A stretch of DNA of 43,023 nucleotides from DATHSN01 sp035464115 (GCA_035464115.1 DATHSN010000370.1:1-43023); one strand, 5' to 3'. Counted from the stretch's first letter, positions 24,235 through 35,626 are shown. Made by a program: numbers and translations. The notes: generated from the sequence alone by a model not told the origin.

Positions 24235-24969
24235 TCAGCGATCGCCGTTGCGGACGATGCGGCGGGCCGTCTCCTCCTCGATGACGGTGATCCGGATGCC
24301 GCCGACGAGGTCGCTGATGAGGTTGAACAGGATCGACAAGATCACCGTGAACGTGGTGGCCGCGAACACGCTGACCAACCCGCCCAGGGCGAAGACCCGG
24401 AAGATCTGGTCGGCGTCGAAGGCGAACTCCTCGAGGGCCAGCAGCTCGGCGATGAACGACTCGACGTTGCCGACCATGCCCGACCCGACCGCCGCACCCC
24501 ACAGCAGCACCGCGGAGATCACGACCATCACCCAGACGCAGAAGTAGAACAGCAACGAGACCTTGAGCACCGACCACGGGTCGACGCGCCGCACGATGCG
24601 GTGCACCTTGCGGGCCCGCAACACCCCCCGGGGCCGCCCGGTGATGGCCGGGGCGCCGGTGGAGGGGTGGCGATCGGCGGCAGCGTCGCGGCGCGAGACC
24701 GGTTCCGGTGCGGGCCCGACCGGTGCCGCGGCGGGGGCGGGCCGGGCCGGGGCCGCCGCCGCCGGGGCTGCCGCGGCCGCGGGGGCCCGACCCGAGGTGG
24801 CCTCGGCCCAGCGGCGGGCGAGCTGGTCGTCGGCGGGCGCCGGGGACGCGGGGTCGGCGGCGCCTGCGGGGCGCGAGCGACCGTCGGGGGACACAGCCGC
24901 AGCAGCGGCCTGCGCCTCCCCGGCCGGGCGACCGGTGGCGCGGGCCTCGGGCGACATCTCTTCGAGCAT
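24235..24969 (-). CDS. DUF3566 domain membrane protein
   Basis: The protein has 244 residues. A long Ala/Pro-rich low-complexity N-terminus (about 1-105) precedes a DUF3566 domain (about 120-240): RKVHRIVRRVDPWSVLKVSLLFYFCVWVMVVIS, then a second hydrophobic segment and a C-terminal RITVIEEETARRI. DUF3566 proteins sit next to gyrA across actinobacteria and are two-helix membrane proteins of unknown role. The ATG has GGGGAG ten bases upstream. Confidence 0.9.
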   Translation of the reverse strand: MLEEMSPEARATGRPAGEAQAAAAAVSPDGRSRPAGAADPASPAPADDQLARRWAEATSGRAPAAAAAPAAAAPARPAPAAAPVGPAPEPVSRRDAAADRHPSTGAPAITGRPRGVLRARKVHRIVRRVDPWSVLKVSLLFYFCVWVMVVISAVLLWGAAVGSGMVGNVESFIAELLALEEFAFDADQIFRVFALGGLVSVFAATTFTVILSILFNLISDLVGGIRITVIEEETARRIVRNGDR

Positions 24970-24975
24970 ACGGGA

Positions 24976-25332
24976 TCACTCCCCGGGCCAGGGGGTCGCC
25001 ATGCCCGAGGGCCCTGGCGGACGCCGCACGAGCACGGCGTCGGCGCGCGCCGTCGCCCGGGCCCGACCCACCCGGACGGTGACCTCGACCAGGGTGCCGA
25101 CCCGCACGAGCGACTCGACGGTGCCGCCGTTGGCCGCGGCCAGCACCGCGGCGTCGGCATCGGACCCGGCCGCGGCCGCGAGCACGGCGGCGTCGGCCGC
25201 GGTCTGGGCCCGCGCCCGGTCGACGAGCACACCGGCCACCAGGCCGAGCACGAGGGCCGCGGCGGCCCCGACGACGAGGACCAGCGCGACGAGGGGGACC
25301 GCGTGTCCCCGATCAGCGGCGTCGTGGCGCAC
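24976..25332 (-). CDS. TadE-like exported pilus/secretion-neighbourhood protein
   Basis: The protein has 118 residues from a GTG with GGGGAG upstream. The upstream extension of the open frame is antisense to gyrA and not real. The N-terminal helix AVPLVALVLVVGAAAALVLGLVAGVLVDRARAQTAADAAVLAAA is the pattern of TadE-like and Flp-pilus pseudopilin proteins. A short beta-rich tail follows. No Tad ATPase or secretin genes are present, so its role next to gyrA is unclear. Confidence 0.7.
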   Translation of the reverse strand: MRHDAADRGHAVPLVALVLVVGAAAALVLGLVAGVLVDRARAQTAADAAVLAAAAGSDADAAVLAAANGGTVESLVRVGTLVEVTVRVGRARATARADAVLVRRPPGPSGMATPWPGE

Positions 25333-25409
25333 GACTCCATCTCCCCGGTGCGAGGGGTGACGGGGGAAGGTTGGACCAGCGCGTCGCCCGGGGCGGCGCA
25401 CCGACCGTG

Positions 25410-28051
25410 TCAGTCGGTGTCGGGCTCCTCGAGGTCGGCCTCGGTGTCGGGCTCGGTGTCGAGGTCGTCGGGCTCGGGTTCGGCGGGATCGACGTCGGGC
25501 GCGATCTCGGCCACGGCGGAGACCTCGACCGCGTCGGGGTCGACCTCGGCGGCGGGCACCGGCGCGATCGACGCCACCCGCTGACCCGGCGCCAGGTTCA
25601 TGACCCGCACCCCGGTGGCGCCCCGCCCCTGGAGCGAGATGTCGGCCACGGTGGTGCGGATGACCGTGCCGTCGGACGAGATGGCGAACAGGTGGTCGTC
25701 GGTGCCGACCATCCAGGCCGCCACCACCTCGCCGCGCTGCTCGGTGAGGGTGATGCCGCGCACGCCCTGGGTGCCCCGTCCCTTGCGGGGGAACCGGTCG
25801 AGCTCGGTGCGCTTGCCGAAGCCGGCGTCGGTGACGATGAGGTACGAGCAGTCCTCGTGGGCCACGTCGGCGGCCACGACCTCGTCGTCGGGCCGCAGCC
25901 GCATGCCGCGCACGCCGGCGGCGGCGCGGCCCATGGCCCGCACCTCGTCCTCGGCGAAGCGGATGGTCTGGCCCCGCCGCGAGGTGATGAAGATGTGGTC
26001 GTCGCCGTTGGTGGGGAACACCGACACCAGCTCGTCGCCGGGACGGAGGTTCACCGCGATGAGTCCGGCGCGCAGCGACGAGTCGTACTCGGTGAAGCGG
26101 GTCTTCTTGACCTGCCCCTGACGGGTGACGAAGAACAGGTAGCGGTTGGTCTCGTAGTCGCGGGTGTCGATGAGCGCCTGGATCCGCTCGTCGGGCTGCA
26201 GCGGCAGCAGGTTCACGATGGCCGTGCCCCGCGCCGTGCGGTCCATCATCGGGATCTCGTGGACCTTGAGCCGGTAGACCCGCCCACGGTTCGAGAAGAA
26301 CAGCAGGTAGGCGTGGGCGCTGGTGTGGACGATGTGGGCGACGAGGTCCTCGTCCTTGAGCTTGGCCCCCGCGATGCCCCGACCCCCACGGGCCTGGGTG
26401 CGGAAGGCGTCGGCCAGCACCGACTTCACGTAGCCCCGGTCGGACATGGTGACGACGACCTCGTCGTCGTCGATGAGGTCCTCGATGTCGATCTCGCCCA
26501 TGTCGATGGCGAGCTCGCAGCGTCGGGGGGTGGCGAACTGCTCGCGCACGGCTGTGATCTCGTCGCGGATCACCGAGCGCAGCTTGGCGTCGTCGGCCAG
26601 GATCGCCTCGTACTCGCCGATGCGCTCGCGCAGCTCGGTCAGCTCGCTCTCGAGGTCGCTGCGCCCGAGCCGGGTGAGGCGCCCGAGCGGCAGGTCGAGG
26701 ATGTGGTTGGCCTGGATCTCGCTGAACTCGAACGGCTCGGCCATGAGCGAGCCCCGCGCCGCGGCGCGGTCCTCGGACGCCCGGATGGCGGCGATGATCT
26801 GGTCGATGAGGTCGAGGGCGCGGATGAGGCCCTCGACGATGTGCTCGCGGGCGCGGGCCACCCGCAGGCGCTCGCGGGTGCGGCGGGTGATGACCTCGAT
26901 CTGGTGGTCGACGTAGGTGACCAGCGCGTCGCGCAGGTTGAGCGTGCGGGGCACGCCGTCGACGAGGGCCACCATGTTGACCGCGAAGCTCACCTGCAGC
27001 GGCGTGTGCTTGAACAGGTTGTTCAAGATGATGAGCGACGGCGCGTCGCGCTTGAGCTCGAACACCAGGCGGGTGACGCCCTTGGCCGACTCGTTGCGGA
27101 TGGCGCGGATGCCCTCGATCTCGCGCCGCTCGACGAGCTCGGCCGCCTTCTGCTCGATCTGCTCGACCGAGGTCTGGTACGGGATCTGGGTGACGATGAT
27201 GCGGTCGCCACCGGCGCGCTCCTCGATCTCGGCGACGGCGCGCAGCTTGATGGAGCCCCGACCGGTGCGGTAGGCGTCGCCGATGCCGGCGCGGCCCATG
27301 ATGCGCCCCCCGGTGGGGAAGTCGGGGCCCTTCACGAACCCCATGAGGTCGTCGACCGTGGCCCCCGTGTTGTCGAGCAGGTGGTTCCCCGCGTCGATGA
27401 CCTCGCCCACGTTGTGGGGCGGGATGTTGGTGGCCATGCCCACCGCGATGCCCTGGCTGCCGTTGACGAGCAGGTTCGGGAACCGCGCCGGGAGGACCTC
27501 GGGCTCCTCGTGGCGACCGTCGAAGTTCGGCGAGAAGTCGATGGTGTCCTCGTCGATGCCCGCCAGCAGCTGCATGGCGATGGGCGCGAGGCGGCACTCG
27601 GTGTAGCGGTAGGCGGCAGGCGGATCCGACGGGGAGCCGAAGTTGCCGTGCGGGTCGATGAGGGTGTGGCGCAGGCTGAACCCCTGGCCCATGCGGACCA
27701 GCGCGTCGTAGACCGACTGGTCGCCGTGGGGGTGGTACTTGCCGATGACGTCGCCGACCACGGTGGCGCACTTCACGTAGCCGCGGTCGGGGCGCACGCC
27801 CGCCTCGGACATGGCCCACAGGACCCGGCGGTGCACCGGCTTGAGCCCGTCGCGGGCGTCGGGAAGCGCACGCGAGACGATGACCGACATGGCGTAGTCG
27901 AGGAACGACTGCTCCATCTCGCGCTCGATCTCGATGGGCTCGATCGAGCCCACGCGGACCGCGAGGACGTCGGCGACCGGCTCGATCTCACCGTCGGCGG
28001 GCGGGGTGGCGTCGGTGGGCTCGTCGCCCGGAGGGGTGGTGTCGTCGGCCA

Positions 28052-28052
<1 letters not shown>
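25410..28052 (-). CDS. gyrA: DNA gyrase subunit A
   Basis: The 880-residue protein has a complete breakage-reunion domain with catalytic Tyr150 (RYTE) and the C-terminal six-bladed domain, including a QARGGRG GyrA-box that marks it as gyrase rather than topoisomerase IV. The start overlaps the gyrB stop by one base (TGATG), so GyrB and GyrA are co-translated. In the quinolone-contact region, Gln112 stands where E. coli has Ser83, while Asp116 matches Asp87. An acidic tail (about 845-880) is long. Confidence 0.97.
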
Positions 28053-29983
<1,931 letters not shown>

Positions 29984-30098
29984 GACCCGACCTTTCCGAG
30001 GACGCGCGAAGCGAGCCTGCAGCGAGGGCGAACCGGGCCGGAGTGGACGGCGGAAGCACCTCGCCGCCCCTGCGTGGGCTCGGTCTCACGATGCGACG

Positions 30099-30107
30099 AG
30101 TGTACCA
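30099..30107 (-). promoter_or_regulatory. Extended -10 promoter of gyrB
   Basis: On the minus strand TGG-TACACT (TGN plus -10) lies about 110 bases before the gyrB start. No strong -35 is visible. Confidence 0.45.
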
Positions 30108-30156
30108 GCCGAGGGTCGCGACCCGGGGCTGCGGGACCCGGTCCGGGGAGCGCGCG

Positions 30157-30489
30157 TCAGCGGTCGGGGGGACGGACCCGCACCTCGATGGTGCGCACGT
30201 GCCCGTCCCCGAGACGAGCTCCGAGACGGGCGATCAGATCGGCCGACATCCACTTGAGCTGGCTCGCCCACACCGGGTCGTCGACCGCCACCACCAGCCG
30301 ACCGTCGTCGAGCGTGAGCGGGTGGGAGGCGTCGGCCACGGCCTCACCCACCAGCTCGGGCCACGCCGCGAACACCTGGGCGAGCACGTCGACCGGCGGG
30401 GCCCCGAGGCCCCGCAGCACCCGCTCGAGCCCCTCGCCGAGCGGGCGGGGGGCCGGGGCGGCGGCATCGGGCAGCGGTCGCCAGGGCAC
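30157..30489 (-). CDS. DUF721 (DciA-like) protein
   Basis: The 110-residue protein has the DUF721 signature: LGEGLERVLRGLGAP, WPELVG, and DPVWASQLKWMSADLIARL. DUF721/DciA members include the ancestral replicative-helicase operator, and members with this placement next to recF and gyrB are typical of actinobacteria. A helicase-loading role is an inference. GTG start with no clear ribosome site. Confidence 0.9.
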   Translation of the reverse strand: MPWRPLPDAAAPAPRPLGEGLERVLRGLGAPPVDVLAQVFAAWPELVGEAVADASHPLTLDDGRLVVAVDDPVWASQLKWMSADLIARLGARLGDGHVRTIEVRVRPPDR

Positions 30490-30528
30490 CCGAGGATCAT
30501 CGCACCCCGCCGGCGCGCGCGGGACCCG

Positions 30529-31620
30529 CTACTCGAGCACGCGCCCGTCGGCCAGGCGCAGGACGAGCTCGGGTTCGGTCCCCGTGGGGAGCACGCCAGC
30601 GGTGGTGAGCACGGTCTGGCCGGCGGGCAGCTCGCGCACCAGCGCCGCCGAGCGCTCGGGATCGAGCTCGGAGAACACGTCGTCGAGCACCAGCACGGGG
30701 GGCGTCCCCACCACCTCGGTGACGACCGCGTGGGCCGCGATGCGCAGCGCGAAGGCGAGCGATCGCTGCTCGCCCTGCGATGCGTGGGTCCGGGCCGGGA
30801 GCCCGCCGATGTCGAGCTCGACGTCGTCGCGGTGCGGACCCACGAGGCTGACGCCCCGACGCAGCTCGTCGGCGCGGGCCGCGGCGAGCGCCGCTCCCAG
30901 CCCGCCGGGGCGCCACGCCGGCGCGTAGGCGAGCATGGCCTCGACCCGCCCGCTCGCCCCGCCGGGTTCGGCCAGCGCGGCGTAGGCGCGCGTGACGGCC
31001 GGGGCCAGGCTCGCCACCAGCTCGGCACGGGCGTCGGCGAGCGCCTCCCCTGCCGCCGCGAGGCGGGCGTCCCACACGTCGAGGGTGGCCGCCACGTCGG
31101 CGGTGAGGCGCCCTCCCGCCTGGCGCAGCAGCGCGTTGCGCTGGCGCAGCACCCGATCGACATCGGCGCGGGTGCGGTCGTGACGGGGGTGCGACGCCAC
31201 GAGGGCGTCGTCGAGGTACCGACGGCGGCCTGCCGGCCCGCCCTTCACCAGCTCGAGGTCGTCGGGGGAGAACACGCTCACCCGCAGGGCGCCGAGCAGG
31301 TCGCGGGAGCGCGCCAACCGCTGGCGGTTGACCTGCACCCGGTTGCGGCCCCCGGGCACGATCTCGGCTTCGACCAGCAGCGAGCGGTCGTCGCGGTCGA
31401 CCTCGGCGCGCACCACCGCCCGCTCGGCGCCCACCCGCACGAGGGCATCGGTGGGCGCGCCGCGGAACGACGACAAGGTGGCCAGGTACCCGATGGCCTC
31501 GACCAGGTTGGTCTTCCCCTGGCCGTTGGCGCCGACGATGGCGGTGAGCCCCGGCGCGAAGCGCAGCTCCGCCGCGGCCCACGACCGGAAGTCGGTGACC
31601 CAGAGCCGGTCGACCCGCAC
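30529..31620 (-). CDS. recF: DNA replication and repair protein RecF
   Basis: The 363-residue SMC-like ATPase has Walker A GANGQGKTN (about 30-38), an ABC-type signature (HASQGEQRSLAFAL) and Walker B VLVLDDVFSELD. It loads RecA at gaps together with RecO and RecR. It starts three bases after the dnaN stop, so the two are co-translated. GTG start. Confidence 0.96.
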   Translation of the reverse strand: MRVDRLWVTDFRSWAAAELRFAPGLTAIVGANGQGKTNLVEAIGYLATLSSFRGAPTDALVRVGAERAVVRAEVDRDDRSLLVEAEIVPGGRNRVQVNRQRLARSRDLLGALRVSVFSPDDLELVKGGPAGRRRYLDDALVASHPRHDRTRADVDRVLRQRNALLRQAGGRLTADVAATLDVWDARLAAAGEALADARAELVASLAPAVTRAYAALAEPGGASGRVEAMLAYAPAWRPGGLGAALAAARADELRRGVSLVGPHRDDVELDIGGLPARTHASQGEQRSLAFALRIAAHAVVTEVVGTPPVLVLDDVFSELDPERSAALVRELPAGQTVLTTAGVLPTGTEPELVLRLADGRVLE

Positions 31621-31623
31621 CCG

Positions 31624-32718
31624 CTAGGAGACGCGGACGGGCATGAGCAGGTAGAGGAACCCGTCGTCGGAGCGGCCCCGGAGCAGCGCCGGCTTGGTGG
31701 CGTCGACGGTCTGCAGCGCCACCTCGTCGGAGGTGACCGCTTCGATCCCGGCGACCAGGTACTCGGGGTTGAACGCCACCGTGAGCTCGGCGCCGGTGTA
31801 GCTGGCCTCGAGCTCCTCGCGCGCCTCGCCGCTGTCGGGGGCGATCGCCACCAGCTCGAAGCGGTCGGGCGCCATGACCAGCCGGATCGGCGAGTGCGTG
31901 CTCTGCACCATGAGCGACACCCGGCGCACCGCCTCGAGCAGCGCCTCACGGCCGACGACCAGCTCGTTGGGCTGGGTGGCCGGGATCAGCGCCCGGTAGT
32001 TCGGGTACTCGGCGTCGATCAGGCGGGTGATCACCGTGGTCTCCCCCACCGTGAACGACGCCACGTCGCCGTCGAGGCGGACCGCGAGGTCGGCATCGTC
32101 GTCGAGCACCCGGCCCAGCTCGGTGAGGGCGCGACCGGGGACGATGACCTTGTCGACGCCCCCGAGGACCGCGACGCCGGGCAGGTCGCGCATGGCGAGC
32201 CGGTAGGAGTCGGTGGCCACCAGTCGCAGCCCCTCGTCCTCGGTGGCGAGCAGCACGCCGGTGAGCACCGGGCGGTTGGCGTCGCGGCCCGCGGCGCGCA
32301 CCACCTGGCGCACGGCGTGGGCGAAGTCGGCCGCGGTGGTGGTGGACGCCTCGCCCGTGGCCACCCCGGGCACCGGGAACCCCTCCGAGGGGAGCAACCG
32401 CACCGAGAACGTGGCCGAACCGGCGTGGATCTCGGCCTCGTCGTCGCCGACGCTCACCTGGACCGCGCCCGACTCCAGCGCTCGCACGATGTCGGACGTG
32501 AGCTTGGCCGGCAGCACCGCCACGCCGTCGGCCTCACCGCTGACCGACACCGCCACCGAGATGGTGAGCTCGAGATCGGTGCCCGTGAGGTGCAGGCGAT
32601 CGCCGGTGAGCTCGGCGCGCACGCCGGTGAGGGCGGTGAGCGGACTGCGGTTCGAGACGGCGCGACCAGCGGTCGCGAGGGCCTCGACGAGCACATCGCG
32701 CTCGCATCGGAACTTCAC
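31624..32718 (-). CDS. dnaN: DNA polymerase III beta sliding clamp
   Basis: The 364-residue protein has three DNA-clamp domains and the C-terminal YLLMPVRVS, which closes the peptide-binding pocket. The GTG start encodes MKFRCERDVLVEAL, the normal clamp N-terminus. Weak GGGA ribosome site. It sits between the dnaA-side origin region and recF as in most actinobacteria. Confidence 0.96.
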   Translation of the reverse strand: MKFRCERDVLVEALATAGRAVSNRSPLTALTGVRAELTGDRLHLTGTDLELTISVAVSVSGEADGVAVLPAKLTSDIVRALESGAVQVSVGDDEAEIHAGSATFSVRLLPSEGFPVPGVATGEASTTTAADFAHAVRQVVRAAGRDANRPVLTGVLLATEDEGLRLVATDSYRLAMRDLPGVAVLGGVDKVIVPGRALTELGRVLDDDADLAVRLDGDVASFTVGETTVITRLIDAEYPNYRALIPATQPNELVVGREALLEAVRRVSLMVQSTHSPIRLVMAPDRFELVAIAPDSGEAREELEASYTGAELTVAFNPEYLVAGIEAVTSDEVALQTVDATKPALLRGRSDDGFLYLLMPVRVS

Positions 32719-32983
32719 CTGGTGTCCCGCTTTCTGTGTGGTGATCTGCTGATCTTCGACAGTTGTCGTAATAGGTGCTGTGGATTGGGGAGAACCGTAC
32801 GTCGTCCCTGGTCAGAGGGGGTGCGACCGTCCCATCGTCGTCCACAGCCGTGCACAGGTCGCGGATGACACCGGTGGGATTCGGTGGATGACGTCGCTGT
32901 CGTCCACCGGCGCGCACGGTGTTGCCCACAGCGCTCGGGGCCGGTCGTCCACCGCGCGGTCCCCAGGGGGATCCCCCTCGCGC
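32719..32983. other. Probable oriC segment between dnaN and dnaA
   Basis: The 265-base gap holds about six degenerate DnaA boxes: CAATCCACA (minus strand, 32779-32787), TCGTCCACA (32838-32846), TCATCCACC (minus strand, 32883-32891), TCGTCCACC (32900-32908 and 32945-32953), and TTGCCCACA (32922-32930). The dnaN-proximal 70 bases are the AT-richer part and could be the unwinding element. This is the usual oriC position in streptomycetes and mycobacteria. Confidence 0.6.
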
Positions 32984-34375
32984 TCACTCGCCACCCCGGA
33001 CCGTGTGCATCAGCGCGGTGACCTGGTCGTAGATCTCGCGGCGCTCCTTCATGAGCGCACCGATCTTGTCGACGGCGTGGATGACCGTGGTGTGGTCGCG
33101 CCCGCCGAACTCGCGGGCGATGGCGGGGAAGCTGAGGTCGGTGATCTCGCGGAACACGTACATCGCCACCTGGCGGGCGGTGACGAGCGGTCGCCGCCGG
33201 CTCTTGCCGATGATCTCGTCGATGGAGTAGCCGAACATCTCCGAGGTGGCCTCGAGGATGAGCGCGGGGGTGATCACCCGGGGTTGGGTGTCGCCGATGA
33301 GGTCGCTCAGCACCAGCTCGGCCAGCTCCGACGAGAGCGACTGCTTGGTGAGGCTGGCGAAGGCCGAGACGCGGGTGAGGGCGCCCTCGAGCTCGCGGAT
33401 GTTGTCCTTGACGTGGGTGGCGATGAACTCGAGCACGTCGGGCGGGATGAGCGTCGACTCGCGCTCGGCCTTCTTGCGCATGATGGCCAGCCGCGTCTCG
33501 AAGTCGGGCGGCTGGATGTCGGTGATCAGGCCCATCTTGAACCGGCTCCGGAGCCGGTCCTCGAGCGTCGACATGGCGTCGGGGGGACGGTCCGACGACA
33601 GCACGATCTGGCGGTTGCCCTCGTGGAGGTGGTTGAAGGTGTGGAACAGCTCCTCTTGGAGCCCCTCGCGGCCTTCGATGAACTGGATGTCGTCGAGCAG
33701 CAGCACGTCGATCTCGCGGTAGCGGCGCTTGAACTCGCTCGGCGTGTTGGTGCGGATGGCGTCGATGAACTGGTTGAGGAAGTTCTCGGTCGTGACGTAG
33801 CGCACCGTGTAGGTGGGGTACACGCTGCGCACGTACTGCGCGATGGCCTGCAGCAGGTGGGTCTTGCCCAGCCCGGCGTGACCGTGGATGAACAGCGGGT
33901 TGTACGACCGCCCGGGCTGCTCGGCGACCGAGAGCGCGGCGGCGTGGGCGAACCGGTTCGACGCCCCGATGACGAACGCCTCGAACGTGTAGCGCGGTTC
34001 GGTCTCGCCCGGACGGGGCTGGGGGGGCGCAGCGGCCTGGTCGTCGGACCGGGTGGGCGCCGGCGTCACCACGTGGGCGGATCCGAGGCGCTCGTCGACG
34101 CGGTCGGCCGCGGCGTGGTCGCTCGCCCCGGTGCGCACCGCGATGGCGAGTGAGACGTCGCCCCCGCCGGCATCGACGAGGGCATCGCGCACCAGCGCCA
34201 GGTAGCGGCCCTCGATGCGCTCCTTGAGCACGGCCGACGGGACCGCGATGGTGAGCACGCCGTGGTCGAGCTCGATCGGTTCGACCCCGGAGAACGAGGT
34301 CAGCCAGACGGCGTCGGAGACCTGCGACCGCAGGATCCCGGCGCAGGTGCTCCACAGCGCTTCAGCGTCGCCCAC
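32984..34375 (-). CDS. dnaA: Chromosomal replication initiator DnaA
   Basis: The 463-residue protein has domain I (1-80), a variable linker, the AAA+ domain with Walker A (GHAGLGKTH, from 165) and Walker B (LLLDD, 225-229), and the DNA-binding signature FGGRDHTTVIHAVDKI near the C-terminus. The usual GG of Walker A is GH here, still within known variation. GTG start with AGGAGG eleven bases upstream. Confidence 0.97.
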   Translation of the reverse strand: MGDAEALWSTCAGILRSQVSDAVWLTSFSGVEPIELDHGVLTIAVPSAVLKERIEGRYLALVRDALVDAGGGDVSLAIAVRTGASDHAAADRVDERLGSAHVVTPAPTRSDDQAAAPPQPRPGETEPRYTFEAFVIGASNRFAHAAALSVAEQPGRSYNPLFIHGHAGLGKTHLLQAIAQYVRSVYPTYTVRYVTTENFLNQFIDAIRTNTPSEFKRRYREIDVLLLDDIQFIEGREGLQEELFHTFNHLHEGNRQIVLSSDRPPDAMSTLEDRLRSRFKMGLITDIQPPDFETRLAIMRKKAERESTLIPPDVLEFIATHVKDNIRELEGALTRVSAFASLTKQSLSSELAELVLSDLIGDTQPRVITPALILEATSEMFGYSIDEIIGKSRRRPLVTARQVAMYVFREITDLSFPAIAREFGGRDHTTVIHAVDKIGALMKERREIYDQVTALMHTVRGGE

Positions 34376-34413
34376 CTGTTCGACCGCCTCCTGCGTCCTC
34401 GGACCTGGTCTCG

Positions 34414-34445
34414 GTGTCCACAGCCCGTTCCACAGGTGTGGATTT
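34414..34445. other. DnaA-box cluster upstream of dnaA
   Basis: GTGTCCACA (34414-34422), CGTTCCACA (34426-34434) and AAATCCACA (minus strand, 34437-34445) lie within 32 bases. They lie about 40 bases before the dnaA start and may serve autoregulation or be part of oriC. Confidence 0.5.
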
Positions 34446-34557
34446 CGTGCCGCGCCCGATCACGGGGGTGATCCCCGAGGGTGGCTCGTCACGTCCGGGA
34501 GCTCCCCCGGTGGCTCGTCCCACCGACCGGGTGACCCCGGCTGCGGTGAGGCTTGGC

Positions 34558-34566
34558 AACCTACCA
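34558..34566 (-). promoter_or_regulatory. Extended -10 promoter of dnaA
   Basis: On the minus strand TGG-TAGGTT (TGN plus TANNNT) lies about 180 bases before the dnaA GTG. No clear -35. Confidence 0.35.
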
Positions 34567-34722
34567 CCGCCTCCGGCGGCCCTGCACCAGATGTCGTGTC
34601 GAGGGGTGTCGGCCCACGTCAGGGTCACTGAATCACATCGGTGTCGTTCGACGGGGCGGGGTGGAGGGGGTCGGACGACCCGATCGTGGTCGGCGCGTCG
34701 GGCCGTGACGGCGGCGGCGCGG

Positions 34723-34752
34723 TTGGCAGAGGCGGCGGGAGGGCTCTACCCT
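34723..34752 (+). promoter_or_regulatory. Promoter of rpmH operon
   Basis: TTGGCA (34723-34728) and TACCCT (34747-34752) are 18 bases apart, leaving a leader of about 155 bases before rpmH. Confidence 0.55.
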
Positions 34753-34914
34753 GAGCCGCCGGTGCGACCGGCTCGCGCGCTCCGCTCCGCGCCCCGGCGC
34801 CGCGGACCACCGGGTCGACCCGCCGCAGTCCGTCGCCCGATCGGTCCGTGATCCCACCCCGTCACGCATCGGCCGGGCCCGCCCGAGGACCCCCCGGGCC
34901 CGAGGAGGCCAGCA

Positions 34915-35049
34915 GTGAAGCGTACCTACCAACCCAACGTCCGCAAGCGGGCCAAGCGCCACGGCTTCCGTCAGCGCATGTCCGACCGGGCCGGCCGGTC
35001 GATCATCAAGGCCCGGCGCCGCAAGGGTCGGGCCCGGCTGTCGGCCTGA
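34915..35049 (+). CDS. rpmH: 50S ribosomal protein L34
   Basis: The 44-residue protein begins MKRTYQPNVRKRAKRHGFRQRM and is rich in Arg and Lys, typical of L34, which binds 23S rRNA. GTG start with GAGGAGG six bases upstream. The 3' end overlaps the presumed start of rnpA. Confidence 0.98.
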   Translation: MKRTYQPNVRKRAKRHGFRQRMSDRAGRSIIKARRRKGRARLSA

Positions 35050-35381
35050 CCGGTCGGATCCACGACCAGGCCACCTTCGGTGCGCTGCGTCGATCCGGCC
35101 GCCGCGCCCGGGTCGGGCCGCTCTCGGTGGTGCACCTCCCCGGTGCGCCGGGAGAGGTCCCGCGCGTCGCGTACGCGATCAACCGCCGGGTCGGCGGCGC
35201 CGTGGTGCGCAACCGACTGCGGCGCCGCTTGCGCGCCATCGTGGCCGAGCTGGCCGCCGAGGGCCGTGTCCCCGCAGGCGCCCTGCTCGTGGTCGCGTCC
35301 CCGCCCCTCGTCCACACCTCGCACCGTGAGCTGCGCGTGATGGTCGAGCGCGCCCTCGCCCGGCTGGACCCCGCCCCGTGA
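35046..35381 (+). CDS. rnpA: Ribonuclease P protein component, noncanonical start
   Basis: The 111-residue protein from CTG 35046 contains the RnpA core: GRIHDQATFGALRRSGRRARVGPLSVVHL, then RVGGAVVRNRLRRRLRAIV (RNR motif region). No ATG, GTG or TTG lies between rpmH and the conserved N-terminus. The best start is CTG at 35046, overlapping the rpmH TGA as CTGA. The same frame is open back to a GTG at 34848, which would give 177 residues fully spanning rpmH, but that GTG lacks a ribosome site. The protein pairs with RnpB RNA to mature tRNA 5' ends. Confidence 0.85.
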   Translation: MTGRIHDQATFGALRRSGRRARVGPLSVVHLPGAPGEVPRVAYAINRRVGGAVVRNRLRRRLRAIVAELAAEGRVPAGALLVVASPPLVHTSHRELRVMVERALARLDPAP

Positions 35382-35626
35382 GCGCCCCGCGTCCCCGTGG
35401 ACCGGTGGCCCGGGCGCTGCACGCGCTCGTGCGGGGCTATCAGTACCTCGCCGCGGGGCGTCCATCGCCGTGTCGCTACGTCCCCTCGTGCTCGAGCTAC
35501 GCGCTCGAGGCCCTCGAGGTGCACGGCGCCGCCCGCGGCACCTGGCTCACCGCCCGTCGCCTGGGTCGGTGCCATCCCTGGGGCGGCCACGGAGCCGACC
35601 CCGTCCCTGATCGGAAGGCTGCCTGA
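35378..35626 (+). CDS. yidD: Membrane protein insertion efficiency factor YidD
   Basis: The 82-residue protein has the family pattern CRYVPSCSSYALEALEVHGAARGTW...RRLGRCHPWGGHGADPVP, with three conserved cysteines. GTG start in a GTGA overlap with rnpA, and its stop overlaps the yidC ATG by one base. Confidence 0.95.
   Translation: MSAPRPRGPVARALHALVRGYQYLAAGRPSPCRYVPSCSSYALEALEVHGAARGTWLTARRLGRCHPWGGHGADPVPDRKAA

Larger units (their letters stand above)
34446..34914. other. Long dnaA-rpmH intergenic region
   Basis: About 470 bases without a gene. It holds the two divergent promoters listed separately. I saw no further gene or known RNA here. Confidence 0.4.

Noticed and set aside
30043..32868. 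941-codon plus-strand open frame over recF and dnaN
   Set aside because: Antisense shadow of conserved genes.
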